Source: Embiotoca jacksoni
Taxonomy: Eukaryota; Chordata; Actinopteri; Embiotocidae
Length of the DNA: 64,000 nucleotides
Assembly: GCA_022577435.1 (NCBI GenBank)
Contig: JAKOON010000011.1
Location: 11,251,636 to 11,315,635 of the forward strand
Direction: 5' to 3'
Shown here piece after piece: positions 25,777-42,400 of the stretch; the stretch's first letter is position 1; each line of letters opens with the position of its first letter. The position numbers were made by a program, and so were the translations under genes. The notes under the pieces were generated by a model that worked only from the letters and a program-made list of their open reading frames with translations, was not told the origin of the DNA and did not search any database.

Positions 25777-27309
25777 GTGACCCCGTGTTATCGGCCTCAG
25801 TACTGCTGTCCCCTCATTTGTTTGTCTAAATTCTTTAATTTTCTTGCGCATTTAAAGAGATGTAGAGAGGAGGCTGATTTTTCATCATGTTTTAAGTATC
25901 TTCTGGATGTAAAGCCCCCAAAACGTGTAATAAAAAAAACACATTTAAACAACTGTTGGGTCTCTTCAGATTTTTACACTCATTTTGCGTGGCGCGATAG
26001 GAGTGCCATAATAGAGAATTTATTCTTTTACAGATTTATTATTGGGATGATTCAGGAAATGAATATGGAAATATAAAGACAAATAACAAAGTTTAAAAAA
26101 AATATTGCTTTAACCGGATTGTTTTTGTTTTAACTGTATTGTCTTTGCATTTCTCTATTGCTTTTGCTTCCCCTCTATTGTTACTGTTTTTGCTTTTACT
26201 TGAAAGGATGAGCTGTCAATCACCTGGACTTGGGCGGGCTTTGCACTGACTTCTGGTTTCTATGCTGGTGACAATCAGACATGGAGACAGGCATATTTTT
26301 CCCAAAGCCAGGAAGCTGTACTACGCAGCGCTCCATACGTCTGTCATGCTTTTAATTTGAAAAGGTAAGGAAATGCTCTGTGTGACTTCCTTTTGTTTGT
26401 TTAGTTTTATTTGTAAAAATGGAACTATTTTTAAATATTATGAATGACTCTAGTGTTAAAACAGTTGATCAGATCATTTTTAATAATGGTTAATTTCTGT
26501 GATGCTGTGCAGTTGGAAATGTAATATTTTTTGTAATTTTACATTTAATTAAATTTTATTATTGACAAACACAAATGCAGGAAAAATAGGAATAAAATAT
26601 CAAGTGAGGTCCTATCAGAAATTTCTGAAAAAAAGCAAATTTAATGCTTTTTCTCAATAAAAAATAAATACTGCAATTTAAATACTACCCCTGCATTTAA
26701 AAATGTCACTTAGCTTAAGGAGTACCCAACTAATGTGGCTAGTACTCCATTATACTTTATTACAACCTTTTATACATCAGTTTTTCTATCTTTAGCAATT
26801 GCATTTAATATAAGCTCGTGTTTTGTGTGTAAAATCTTAATGCAATTAAAAATAATAGTGCATAAAGTTTGCACTTGTACTCCAGTAAATGTACTTGATC
26901 GATGCCGGATAGAAATTAAAGTAGGAACACCGTAAACTAAAGTTTAAAATATTCTATTATCTCAGCACTACTTTGGTTTATCAGGACAAGTTTATCAATG
27001 AGAATTCAAAAAGGCTGCGAAGACTTTTTCTGCTTAACTGTGAAATAATCAAACAACCATGTGACAAAAAGAAGGCTTTTTATTTGTTTTAAACAGTTGG
27101 AACAGCAGGAATTAAATGCTCTGCCTTAACGTTATAATAAAAACTTATTAACTTCAGGTTTCAGATAAATTGGACTTTAACCTGCCAGTGAACATTTAGC
27201 ACTTTAACCACAACAACTTTCCAGTTCTATCATCATCATACGTTTTGTTTTCTGGTACACAAATTCAGGCTAAAGCAAAAGTGAAATTATTAAACAGCCA
27301 AACAATTCA
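25777..27309. other. intergenic, no gene recognised
   Basis: AT-rich sequence between the slc4a5 side and the polyubiquitin 3' end. Nothing could be assigned with confidence. Confidence 0.4.
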
Positions 27310-27329
27310 AACTTCAGGAATGCTCAAAC

Positions 27330-27335
27330 TTTATT
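27330..27335 (-). terminator. poly(A) signal of the polyubiquitin gene
   Basis: AATAAA on the minus strand, about 85 bases after the polyubiquitin stop codon, in a compact 3' UTR that carries an A-run. Confidence 0.7.
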
Positions 27336-27419
27336 TAAATGTTTAAAAAAAAAAAAAGGAATGAGTGACAACGAATTGGAGGAGCGCTCTGAACACATCA
27401 GCGGGAGATGGACTTCAGC

Positions 27420-29775
<2,356 letters not shown>

Positions 29776-29833
29776 AAGCAAATTGTTCCCAGCGGTGTTC
29801 GTTGTTTGCTCCTCCGGATTCTGCCTGCTGTTT
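29776..29833 (-). other. non-coding exon 1 of the polyubiquitin gene (inferred)
   Basis: Lies between the expected start site, about 25-30 bases downstream of the TATA box, and the candidate donor CTT|GTACGT. Both ends are inferred. Confidence 0.45.
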
Positions 29834-29858
29834 AACGAAGGAGGAGCAGCCGAGCGGT

Positions 29859-29866
29859 ATTTATAC
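29859..29866 (-). promoter_or_regulatory. TATA box of the polyubiquitin promoter
   Basis: TATAAATA on the minus strand in GC-rich surroundings (TGCGTATAAATACCGCTCGG). About 30 bases upstream on the minus strand lies an imperfect palindrome, GTTCCACCCGGCGGAAC as read on the plus strand at 29892-29908. Its TTCC and GGAA halves recall heat-shock elements, but the spacing is not canonical. Confidence 0.65.
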
Positions 29867-29994
29867 GCAGCGAGGCCGGTATCCTTCCGCTGTTCCACCC
29901 GGCGGAACTATATAAAATATAATTATCTACGAACACGCCATGACGTTTTTTTTTTTTTTTTTTTTTTTTCGTAATTAAACAAAAGAATACTCTC

Positions 29995-29999
<5 letters not shown>

Positions 30000-30027
<28 letters not shown>

Positions 30028-30590
30028 CAACGTTTTAATTTAATTTAGAAAAAAAAAAAGGCAATGGCCATCGGAAGAGAGAGTTTACAAAGAAGATCGA
30101 CGCGGATGTAGACCGTGGCCTTGCGCAAGAAACAGGAAACGGTTGGCAGTAATACTTTGACAAAATAAATGATAAATAAATTATTGATACATTTTCCCAA
30201 CAGAGAGGACACAATTTAATAACTTTAAATTATCATTATTAGTTGTTGTATGACTCTCGTTTGTATTTTCCAACCAAAATACAAAATGTCTGTCTTACAA
30301 ATGAAGAAAATATACATGCAAACTTGATAATAATATCAGAAATAATGCCACACAACCTCAAAGTTAAAACCAGCACAAAGGTGGTGAAGGTTTTTTTTAT
30401 ATATATATATATTTTAATTTTATTTAAATCATATTTGGCATATACAAGAAATTATACAGGACAAACAATATATTATAGACTGCGCTAATATTATTTTTTA
30501 AGTACAAACAGTACTTACAACAGAAAATAGATAAATAAAAAGAACAACAATAATTAAATTAAAGAAAAGAAGACAAGCAAAAATAACTAA
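30000..30590. other. intergenic upstream of polyubiquitin
   Basis: AT-rich, with poly-T (about 29946-29969) and poly-A (about 29998-30025) runs that form a potential long hairpin across 29946-30025. No coding is seen. Confidence 0.4.
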
Positions 30591-30599
30591 AGAGATCAG

Positions 30600-31225
30600 A
30601 TATCTAATCAGGAAGCCTTTTCTGGATGTGACTGTAGACTTTCAAGGGTTGTTCAGCTTTTACTCATTTTTAAGCTTTCTTAAAATTTATGAATTAATTG
30701 ATGAAGACTGAGAAGTTAAGTTGTAGTCTGACATGAATGAATCTGCGAGGAATCGTTTAGCCATAATATTATAACGTTACCCAGCATTTCTTTTCTTTTT
30801 TGGCCTTGTAATATATCTAAAATTTTGATCTCATTAAATATTAATTTGGGAGATTTAGAGTTCTTATAATGTTTGAAACCCTAAATATCAGAATCACAAA
30901 AAATACAGTTTGTTTTTTTTCCAATGTTAAATCTTCTTCTCAGGACCTCTGCACGAGGATAGATGTCGTTTATCATTTCAAAGTGAGTTTCCTTTGCTGT
31001 TGGTGAGATGGGTGGACTGAGGTGTTCGGTTGATGAGTTCAGATGTTCAGAGCGACTCACGATTTTCTTTTGTACATTTTTTTTCTCCATAAAATCCAGA
31101 TGATGAAAACACAGAGAAGGTATTTGTGGAGTTGACACATCATCAGTCTGCATGCCTTTCACCATAACCAACATTGCTTGTGTGAATTGCTTTGATTGTC
31201 TCAAGTAAAAGCCATTCACAGACAC
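30600..31225 (-). mobile_element. decayed LINE fragment (ORF2 3' portion)
   Basis: The minus-strand frame at 30881-31225 includes THFEMINDIYPRAEVLRRRF and GKKTNCIFCDSDI. The pattern of KETHF..IN.IYP...L..RF followed by a C-x-FC-x-x-x-I is typical of the C-terminal end of L1-type fish LINE ORF2 proteins. A stop then interrupts it. Family assignment is from memory. Confidence 0.45.
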
Positions 31226-31689
31226 ATTTAATGTGAAGTGGACAGAAAAACAGTTCTCGGTGGTTATCGAGTACTAATATAAAGATATTCTTTTGAACAG
31301 AATCCTCTGTCCTTCTAGATTTTCTTCTGCAGGTTTTCAGGCATCCAGTTGTATTTGCGTCAGCGCCCTCTTGTGTGCAGATGGTAAACAGCATCTCTTC
31401 TACTCGTCACTCCTGTAAGTTCTGCTGCTCCCTGCTACGGTTCGCAGTAATTCTTCCATACGGGTACAATTTATTTCCTTTTCTTTGCACTTCTTTCTGA
31501 CCAGATTCTGTTTTTTTTTTGTTTTTTTTAAATAAACACTGTCAGCTGGATGTTTTCCACGAGTTTCTTAATAAATTATTCTTCCACGTGTGGAGGATTC
31601 AGGGTCTAAATTGAGTTGTTGATACCGTAAAAATGATGTAGTTTTTGTCTCAGTTCCCGGATAGGCATCATGGGTTCCTGCAGCCTGAG

Positions 31690-31805
31690 ACATTTTTTAC
31701 TACCGATAATGCTATGCGACAAAGTCCAGATTTTGACGTCCATTTTCCGACTTTTTTATGACATTTTGGATGACTTCCATTTTCCGACTTTTTTTCATAT
31801 TTTGG
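31690..31805 (+). repeat. diverged left edge of the minisatellite array
   Basis: Variant units with TTTCCGACTTTTTT and ATTTTGGA(T/A)GAC, lacking the uniformity of the array proper. Confidence 0.8.
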
Positions 31806-34800
31806 AAGACATGCTGTAGTATGACTTTTTAATGATAATTTGGACGACATGTTATAGTTTGACTTTTTAATGATATTTTGGACGACATGTTATAGTTTGA
31901 CTTTTTAATGATATTTTGGACGACATGTTATAGTTTGACTTTTTAATGATATTTTGGACGACATGCTATATATAGTATGACTTTTTAATGATATTTTGGA
32001 CGACATGTTATAGTATGACTTTTTAATGATATTTTGGACGACATGTTATAGTTTGACTTTTTAATGATATTTTGGACGACATGCTATATATAGTATGACT
32101 TTTTAATGATAATTTGGATGACATGCTATAGTTTGACTTTTTAATGATATTTTGGACGACATGTTGTAGTATGACTTTTTAATGATATTTTGGACGACAT
32201 GTTATAGTATGACTTTTTAATGATATTTTGGACGACATGCTATAGTATGACTTTTTAATGATAATTTGGACGACATGCTATAGTTTGACTTTTTAATGAT
32301 AATTTGGACGACATGCTATAGTATGACTTTTTAATGATATTTTGGACGACATGTTATAGTATGACTTTTTAATGATATTTTGGACGACATGCTGTAGTAT
32401 GACTTTTTAATGATATTTTGGACGACATGTTATAGTATGACTTTTTAATGATATTTTGGACGACATGCTATAGTTTGACTTTTTAATGATATTTTGGACG
32501 ACATGCTATATATAGTATGACTTTTTAATGATAATTTGGACGACATGCTATAGTTTGACTTTTTAATGATATTTTGGACGACATGCTATAGTTTGACTTT
32601 TTAATGATATTTTGGACGACATGCTGTAGTATGACTTTTTAATGATATTTTGGACGACATGTTATAGTATGACTTTTTAATGATATTTTGGACGACATGT
32701 TATAGTATGACTTTTTAATGATATTTTGGACGACATGCTGTAGTATGACTTTTTAATGATATTTTGGACGACATGTTATAGTATGACTTTTTAATGATAT
32801 TTTGGACGACATGTTATAGTATGACTTTTTAATGATATTTTGGACGACATGTTATAGTATGACTTTTTAATGATATTTTGGACGACATGCTGTAGTATGA
32901 CTTTTTAATGATATTTTGGACGACATGTTATAGTATGACTTTTTAATGATATTTTGGACGACATGCTGTAGTATGACTTTTTAATGATATTTTGGACGAC
33001 ATGCTATAGTTTGACTTTTTAATGATATTTTGGACGACATGCTATATATAGTATGACTTTTTAATGATATTTTGGACGACATGCTATATATAGTATGACT
33101 TTTTAATGATATTTTGGATGACATGCTATATATAGTATGACTTTTTAATGATATTTTGGACGACATGCTGTAGTTTGACTTTTTAATGATATTTTGGACG
33201 ACATGCTATATATAGTATGACTTTTTAATGATAATTTGGACGACATGCTATAGTTTGACTTTTTAATGATATTTTGGACGACATGCTATATATAGTATGA
33301 CTTTTTAATGATATTTTGGACGACATGCTATATATAGTATGACTTTTTAATGATATTTTGGACGACATGTTATAGTATGACTTTTTAATGATATTTTGGA
33401 CGACATGCTATAGTATGACTTTTTAATGATAATTTGGACGACATGCTATAGTTTGACTTTTTAATGATATTTTGGACGACATGCTATATATAGTATGACT
33501 TTTTAATGATATTTTGGACGACATGCTGTAGTATGACTTTTTAATGATAATTTGGACGACATGCTATAGTTTGACTTTTTAATGATATTTTGGACGACAT
33601 GCTATATATAGTATGACTTTTTCATGATATTTTGGACGACATGTTATAGTATGACTTTTTAATGATATTTTGGACGACATGTTATAGTATGACTTTTTAA
33701 TGATATTTTGGACGACATGCTGTAGTATGACTTTTTAATGATAATTTGGACGACATGCTATAGTTTGACTTTTTAATGATATTTTGGACGACATGCTATA
33801 TATAGTATGACTTTTTGATGATAATTTGGACGACATGTTATAGTATGACTTTTTAATGATATTTTGGACGACATGTTATAGTATGACTTTTTAATGATAA
33901 TTTGGACGACATGTTATAGTATGACTTTTTAATGATATTTTGGACGACATGTTATAGTATGACTTTTTAATGATAATTTGGACGACATGCTATAGTTTGA
34001 CTTTTTAATGATATTTTGGACGACATGCTATATATAGTATGACTTTTTAATGATAATTTGGACGACATGCTATAGTTTGACTTTTTAATGATATTTTGGA
34101 CGACATGCTATATATAGTATGACTTTTTAATGATATTTTGGACGACATGCTGTAGTATGACTTTTTAATGATAATTTGGACGACATGCTATAGTTTGACT
34201 TTTTAATGATATTTTGGACAACATGCTGTAGTATGACTTTTTAATGATAATTTGGACGACATGTTATAGTATGACTTTTTAATGATATTTTGGACGACAT
34301 GCTGTAGTATGACTTTTTAATGATAATTTGGACGACATGCTATAGTTTGACTTTTTAATGATATTTTGGACGACATGCTATATATAGTATGACTTTTTGA
34401 TGATAATTTGGACGACATGTTATAGTATGACTTTTTAATGATATTTTGGACGACATGTTATAGTATGACTTTTTAATGATAATTTGGACGACATGTTATA
34501 GTTTGACTTTTTAATGATATTTTGGACGACATGTTATAGTTTGACTTTTTAATGATATTTTGGACGACATGTTATAGTTTGACTTTTTAATGATATTTTG
34601 GACGACATGCTATATATAGTATGACTTTTTAATGATATTTTGGACGACATGTTATAGTATGACTTTTTAATGATATTTTGGACGACATGTTATAGTTTGA
34701 CTTTTTAATGATATTTTGGACGACATGCTATATATAGTATGACTTTTTAATGATAATTTGGATGACATGCTATAGTGTGACTTTTTAATGATATTTTGGA

Positions 34801-37800
34801 CGACATGTTGTAGTATGACTTTTTAATGATATTTTGGACGACATGTTATAGTATGACTTTTTAATGATATTTTGGACGACATGCTATAGTATGACTTTTT
34901 AATGATAATTTGGACGACATGCTATAGTTTGACTTTTTAATGATAATTTGGACGACATGCTATAGTATGACTTTTTAATGATATTTTGGACGACATGTTA
35001 TAGTATGACTTTTTAATGATATTTTGGACGACATGCTGTAGTATGACTTTTTAATGATATTTTGGACGACATGTTATAGTATGACTTTTTAATGATATTT
35101 TGGACGACATGCTATAGTTTGACTTTTTAATGATATTTTGGACGACATGCTATATATAGTATGACTTTTTAATGATAATTTGGACGACATGCTATAGTTT
35201 GACTTTTTAATGATATTTTGGACGACATGCTATAGTTTGACTTTTTAATGATATTTTGGACGACATGCTGTAGTATGACTTTTTAATGATATTTTGGACG
35301 ACATGTTATAGTATGACTTTTTAATGATATTTTGGACGACATGTTATAGTATGACTTTTTAATGATATTTTGGACGACATGCTGTAGTATGACTTTTTAA
35401 TGATATTTTGGACGACATGTTATAGTATGACTTTTTAATGATATTTTGGACGACATGTTATAGTATGACTTTTTAATGATATTTTGGACGACATGTTATA
35501 GTATGACTTTTTAATGATATTTTGGACGACATGCTGTAGTATGACTTTTTAATGATATTTTGGACGACATGTTATAGTATGACTTTTTAATGATATTTTG
35601 GACGACATGCTGTAGTATGACTTTTTAATGATATTTTGGACGACATGCTATAGTTTGACTTTTTAATGATATTTTGGACGACATGCTATATATAGTATGA
35701 CTTTTTAATGATATTTTGGACGACATGCTATATATAGTATGACTTTTTAATGATATTTTGGATGACATGCTATATATAGTATGACTTTTTAATGATATTT
35801 TGGACGACATGCTGTAGTTTGACTTTTTAATGATATTTTGGACGACATGCTATATATAGTATGACTTTTTAATGATAATTTGGACGACATGCTATAGTTT
35901 GACTTTTTAATGATATTTTGGACGACATGCTATATATAGTATGACTTTTTAATGATATTTTGGACGACATGCTATATATAGTATGACTTTTTAATGATAT
36001 TTTGGACGACATGTTATAGTATGACTTTTTAATGATATTTTGGACGACATGCTATAGTATGACTTTTTAATGATAATTTGGACGACATGCTATAGTTTGA
36101 CTTTTTAATGATATTTTGGACGACATGCTATATATAGTATGACTTTTTAATGATATTTTGGACGACATGCTGTAGTATGACTTTTTAATGATAATTTGGA
36201 CGACATGCTATAGTTTGACTTTTTAATGATATTTTGGACGACATGCTATATATAGTATGACTTTTTCATGATATTTTGGACGACATGTTATAGTATGACT
36301 TTTTAATGATATTTTGGACGACATGTTATAGTATGACTTTTTAATGATATTTTGGACGACATGCTGTAGTATGACTTTTTAATGATAATTTGGACGACAT
36401 GCTATAGTTTGACTTTTTAATGATATTTTGGACGACATGCTATATATAGTATGACTTTTTGATGATAATTTGGACGACATGTTATAGTATGACTTTTTAA
36501 TGATATTTTGGACGACATGTTATAGTATGACTTTTTAATGATAATTTGGACGACATGTTATAGTATGACTTTTTAATGATATTTTGGACGACATGTTATA
36601 GTATGACTTTTTAATGATAATTTGGACGACATGTTATAGTATGACTTTTTAATGATATTTTGGACGACATGTTATAGTATGACTTTTTAATGATAATTTG
36701 GACGACATGCTATAGTATGACTTTTTAATGATATTTTGGACGACATGCTATATATAGTATGACTTTTTAATGATATTTTGGACGACATGCTATATATAGT
36801 ATGACTTTTTAATGATATTTTGGACGACATGTTATAGTATGACTTTTTAATGATATTTTGGACGACATGCTATAGTATGACTTTTTAATGATAATTTGGA
36901 CGACATGCTATAGTTTGACTTTTTAATGATATTTTGGACGACATGCTATATATAGTATGACTTTTTAATGATATTTTGGACGACATGCTGTAGTATGACT
37001 TTTTAATGATAATTTGGACGACATGCTATAGTTTGACTTTTTAATGATATTTTGGACGACATGCTATATATAGTATGACTTTTTCATGATATTTTGGACG
37101 ACATGTTATAGTATGACTTTTTAATGATATTTTGGACGACATGTTATAGTATGACTTTTTAATGATATTTTGGACGACATGCTGTAGTATGACTTTTTAA
37201 TGATAATTTGGACGACATGCTATAGTTTGACTTTTTAATGATATTTTGGACGACATGTTATAGTATGACTTTTTAATGATATTTTGGACGACATGTTATA
37301 GTATGACTTTTTAATGATATTTTGGACGACATGCTATAGTATGACTTTTTAATGATAATTTGGACGACATGCTATAGTTTGACTTTTTAATGATATTTTG
37401 GACGACATGCTATATATAGTATGACTTTTTAATGATATTTTGGACGACATGCTGTAGTATGACTTTTTAATGATAATTTGGACGACATGCTATAGTTTGA
37501 CTTTTTAATGATATTTTGGACGACATGCTATATATAGTATGACTTTTTCATGATATTTTGGACGACATGTTATAGTATGACTTTTTAATGATATTTTGGA
37601 CGACATGTTATAGTATGACTTTTTAATGATATTTTGGACGACATGCTGTAGTATGACTTTTTAATGATAATTTGGACGACATGCTATAGTTTGACTTTTT
37701 AATGATATTTTGGACGACATGCTATATATAGTATGACTTTTTGATAATAATTTGGACGACATGTTATAGTATGACTTTTTAATGATATTTTGGACGACAT

Positions 37801-40800
37801 GTTATAGTATGACTTTTTAATGATAATTTGGACGACATGTTATAGTATGACTTTTTAATGATATTTTGGACGACATGTTATAGTATGACTTTTTAATGAT
37901 AATTTGGACGACATGCTATAGTTTGACTTTTTAATGATATTTTGGACGACATGCTATATATAGTATGACTTTTTAATGATAATTTGGACGACATGCTATA
38001 GTTTGACTTTTTAATGATATTTTGGACGACATGCTATATATAGTATGACTTTTTAATGATATTTTGGACGACATGCTGTAGTATGACTTTTTAATGATAA
38101 TTTGGACGACATGCTATAGTTTGACTTTTTAATGATATTTTGGACGACATGCTGTAGTATGACTTTTTAATGATAATTTGGACGACATGTTATAGTATGA
38201 CTTTTTAATGATATTTTGGACGACATGCTGTAGTATGACTTTTTAATGATAATTTGGACGACATGCTATAGTTTGACTTTTTAATGATATTTTGGACGAC
38301 ATGCTATATATAGTATGACTTTTTGATGATAATTTGGACGACATGTTATAGTATGACTTTTTAATGATATTTTGGACGACATGTTATAGTATGAATTTTT
38401 AATGATAATTTGGACGACATGTTATAGTTTGACTTTTTAATGATATTTTGGACGACATGTTATAGTTTGACTTTTTAATGATATTTTGGACGACATGTTA
38501 TAGTTTGACTTTTTAATGATATTTTGGACGACATGCTATATATAGTATGACTTTTTAATGATATTTTGGACGACATGTTATAGTATGACTTTTTAATGAT
38601 ATTTTGGACGACATGTTATAGTTTGACTTTTTAATGATATTTTGGACGACATGCTATATATAGTATGACTTTTTAATGATAATTTGGATGACATGCTATA
38701 GTTTGACTTTTTAATGATATTTTGGACGACATGTTGTAGTATGACTTTTTAATGATATTTTGGACGACATGTTATAGTATGACTTTTTAATGATATTTTG
38801 GACGACATGCTATAGTATGACTTTTTAATGATAATTTGGACGACATGCTATAGTTTGACTTTTTAATGATAATTTGGACGACATGCTATAGTATGACTTT
38901 TTAATGATATTTTGGACGACATGTTATAGTATGACTTTTTAATGATATTTTGGACGACATGCTGTAGTATGACTTTTTAATGATATTTTGGACGACATGT
39001 TATAGTATGACTTTTTAATGATATTTTGGACGACATGCTATAGTTTGACTTTTTAATGATATTTTGGACGACATGCTATATATAGTATGACTTTTTAATG
39101 ATAATTTGGACGACATGCTATAGTTTGACTTTTTAATGATATTTTGGACGACATGCTATAGTTTGACTTTTTAATGATATTTTGGACGACATGCTGTAGT
39201 ATGACTTTTTAATGATATTTTGGACGACATGTTATAGTATGACTTTTTAATGATATTTTGGACGACATGTTATAGTATGACTTTTTAATGATATTTTGGA
39301 CGACATGCTGTAGTATGACTTTTTAATGATATTTTGGACGACATGTTATAGTATGACTTTTTAATGATATTTTGGACGACATGTTATAGTATGACTTTTT
39401 AATGATATTTTGGACGACATGTTATAGTATGACTTTTTAATGATATTTTGGACGACATGCTGTAGTATGACTTTTTAATGATATTTTGGACGACATGTTA
39501 TAGTATGACTTTTTAATGATATTTTGGACGACATGCTGTAGTATGACTTTTTAATGATATTTTGGACGACATGCTATAGTTTGACTTTTTAATGATATTT
39601 TGGACGACATGCTATATATAGTATGACTTTTTAATGATATTTTGGACGACATGCTATATATAGTATGACTTTTTAATGATATTTTGGATGACATGCTATA
39701 TATAGTATGACTTTTTAATGATATTTTGGACGACATGCTGTAGTTTGACTTTTTAATGATATTTTGGACGACATGCTATATATAGTATGACTTTTTAATG
39801 ATAATTTGGACGACATGCTATAGTTTGACTTTTTAATGATATTTTGGACGACATGCTATATATAGTATGACTTTTTAATGATATTTTGGACGACATGCTA
39901 TATATAGTATGACTTTTTAATGATATTTTGGACGACATGTTATAGTATGACTTTTTAATGATATTTTGGACGACATGCTATAGTATGACTTTTTAATGAT
40001 AATTTGGACGACATGCTATAGTTTGACTTTTTAATGATATTTTGGACGACATGCTATATATAGTATGACTTTTTAATGATATTTTGGACGACATGCTGTA
40101 GTATGACTTTTTAATGATAATTTGGACGACATGCTATAGTTTGACTTTTTAATGATATTTTGGACGACATGCTATATATAGTATGACTTTTTCATGATAT
40201 TTTGGACGACATGTTATAGTATGACTTTTTAATGATATTTTGGACGACATGTTATAGTATGACTTTTTAATGATATTTTGGACGACATGCTGTAGTATGA
40301 CTTTTTAATGATAATTTGGACGACATGCTATAGTTTGACTTTTTAATGATATTTTGGACGACATGCTATATATAGTATGACTTTTTGATGATAATTTGGA
40401 CGACATGTTATAGTATGACTTTTTAATGATATTTTGGACGACATGTTATAGTATGACTTTTTAATGATAATTTGGACGACATGTTATAGTATGACTTTTT
40501 AATGATATTTTGGACGACATGTTATAGTATGACTTTTTAATGATAATTTGGACGACATGTTATAGTATGACTTTTTAATGATATTTTGGACGACATGTTA
40601 TAGTATGACTTTTTAATGATAATTTGGACGACATGCTATAGTATGACTTTTTAATGATATTTTGGACGACATGCTATATATAGTATGACTTTTTAATGAT
40701 ATTTTGGACGACATGCTATATATAGTATGACTTTTTAATGATATTTTGGACGACATGTTATAGTATGACTTTTTAATGATATTTTGGACGACATGCTATA

Positions 40801-42400
40801 GTATGACTTTTTAATGATAATTTGGACGACATGCTATAGTTTGACTTTTTAATGATATTTTGGACGACATGCTATATATAGTATGACTTTTTAATGATAT
40901 TTTGGACGACATGCTGTAGTATGACTTTTTAATGATAATTTGGACGACATGCTATAGTTTGACTTTTTAATGATATTTTGGACGACATGCTATATATAGT
41001 ATGACTTTTTCATGATATTTTGGACGACATGTTATAGTATGACTTTTTAATGATATTTTGGACGACATGTTATAGTATGACTTTTTAATGATATTTTGGA
41101 CGACATGCTGTAGTATGACTTTTTAATGATAATTTGGACGACATGCTATAGTTTGACTTTTTAATGATATTTTGGACGACATGCTATATATAGTATGACT
41201 TTTTGATGATAATTTGGACGACATGTTATAGTATGACTTTTTAATGATATTTTGGACGACATGTTATAGTATGACTTTTTAATGATAATTTGGACGACAT
41301 GTTATAGTATGACTTTTTAATGATATTTTGGACGACATGTTATAGTATGACTTTTTAATGATAATTTGGACGACATGCTATAGTTTGACTTTTTAATGAT
41401 ATTTTGGACGACATGCTATATATAGTATGACTTTTTAATGATAATTTGGACGACATGCTATAGTTTGACTTTTTAATGATATTTTGGACGACATGCTATA
41501 TATAGTATGACTTTTTAATGATATTTTGGACGACATGCTGTAGTATGACTTTTTAATGATAATTTGGACGACATGCTATAGTTTGACTTTTTAATGATAT
41601 TTTGGACGACATGCTGTAGTATGACTTTTTAATGATAATTTGGACGACATGTTATAGTATGACTTTTTAATGATATTTTGGACGACATGCTGTAGTATGA
41701 CTTTTTAATGATAATTTGGACGACATGCTATAGTTTGACTTTTTAATGATATTTTGGACGACATGCTATATATAGTATGACTTTTTGATGATAATTTGGA
41801 CGACATGTTATAGTATGACTTTTTAATGATATTTTGGACGACATGTTATAGTATGACTTTTTAATGATAATTTGGACGACATGTTATAGTATGACTTTTT
41901 AATGATATTTTGGACGACATGTTATAGTATGACTTTTTAATGATAATTTGGACGACATGCTATAGTTTGACTTTTTAATGATATTTTGGACGACATGCTA
42001 TATATAGTATGACTTTTTAATGATAATTTGGACGACATGCTATAGTTTGACTTTTTAATGATATTTTGGACGACATGCTATATATAGTATGACTTTTTAA
42101 TGATATTTTGGACGACATGCTGTAGTATGACTTTTTAATGATAATTTGGACGACATGCTATAGTTTGACTTTTTAATGATATTTTGGACGACATGCTGTA
42201 GTATGACTTTTTAATGATAATTTGGACGACATGTTATAGTATGACTTTTTAATGATATTTTGGACGACATGCTGTAGTATGACTTTTTAATGATAATTTG
42301 GACGACATGTTATAGTATGACTTTTTAATGATATTTTGGACGACATGCTGTAGTATGACTTTTTAATGATATTTTGGACGACATGTGACTTTTTAATGAT
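31806..42400 (+). repeat. 10.6 kb minisatellite array, 38/42-base unit, higher-order repeats
   Basis: About 270 tandem units. Each reads TATGACTTTTTAATGAT followed by ATTTTGGACGACATG and a short tail, TTATAG, CTATAG or CTGTAG (38 bases) or CTATATATAG (42 bases). Other variants are AATTTGG for ATTTTGG, TTTGAC for TATGAC, and rare TTTTTCATGAT and TTTTTGATGAT units. Rare variants recur at fixed offsets. A GGATGACATGCTATAG unit occurs at 32116, 34760 and 38686 (+2644, +3926). The CATGAT unit occurs at 33623, 36267, 37085, 37549, 40193 and 41011. The GATGAT unit occurs at 33817, 34399, 36461, 38325, 40387, 41205 and 41787. Intermediate periods of 464, 582 and 818 bases are nested within the large ones. 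The array contains no gene, and frames such as MSSKISLKSHTIYS on the minus strand only reflect the unit. Confidence 0.98.

Noticed and set aside
32981..33166. Repeated open frame MSSKISLKSHTIYS on the minus strand (also 35625-35810, 39551-39736)
   Set aside because: Arises from consecutive 42 base units, which happen to preserve frame. It breaks wherever a 38 base unit occurs. No start context or expression evidence.
31806..42400. CRISPR-like array of 38 base repeats
   Set aside because: Units are contiguous with no unique spacers, differ in many positions and lie in a eukaryotic genome. This is a minisatellite.
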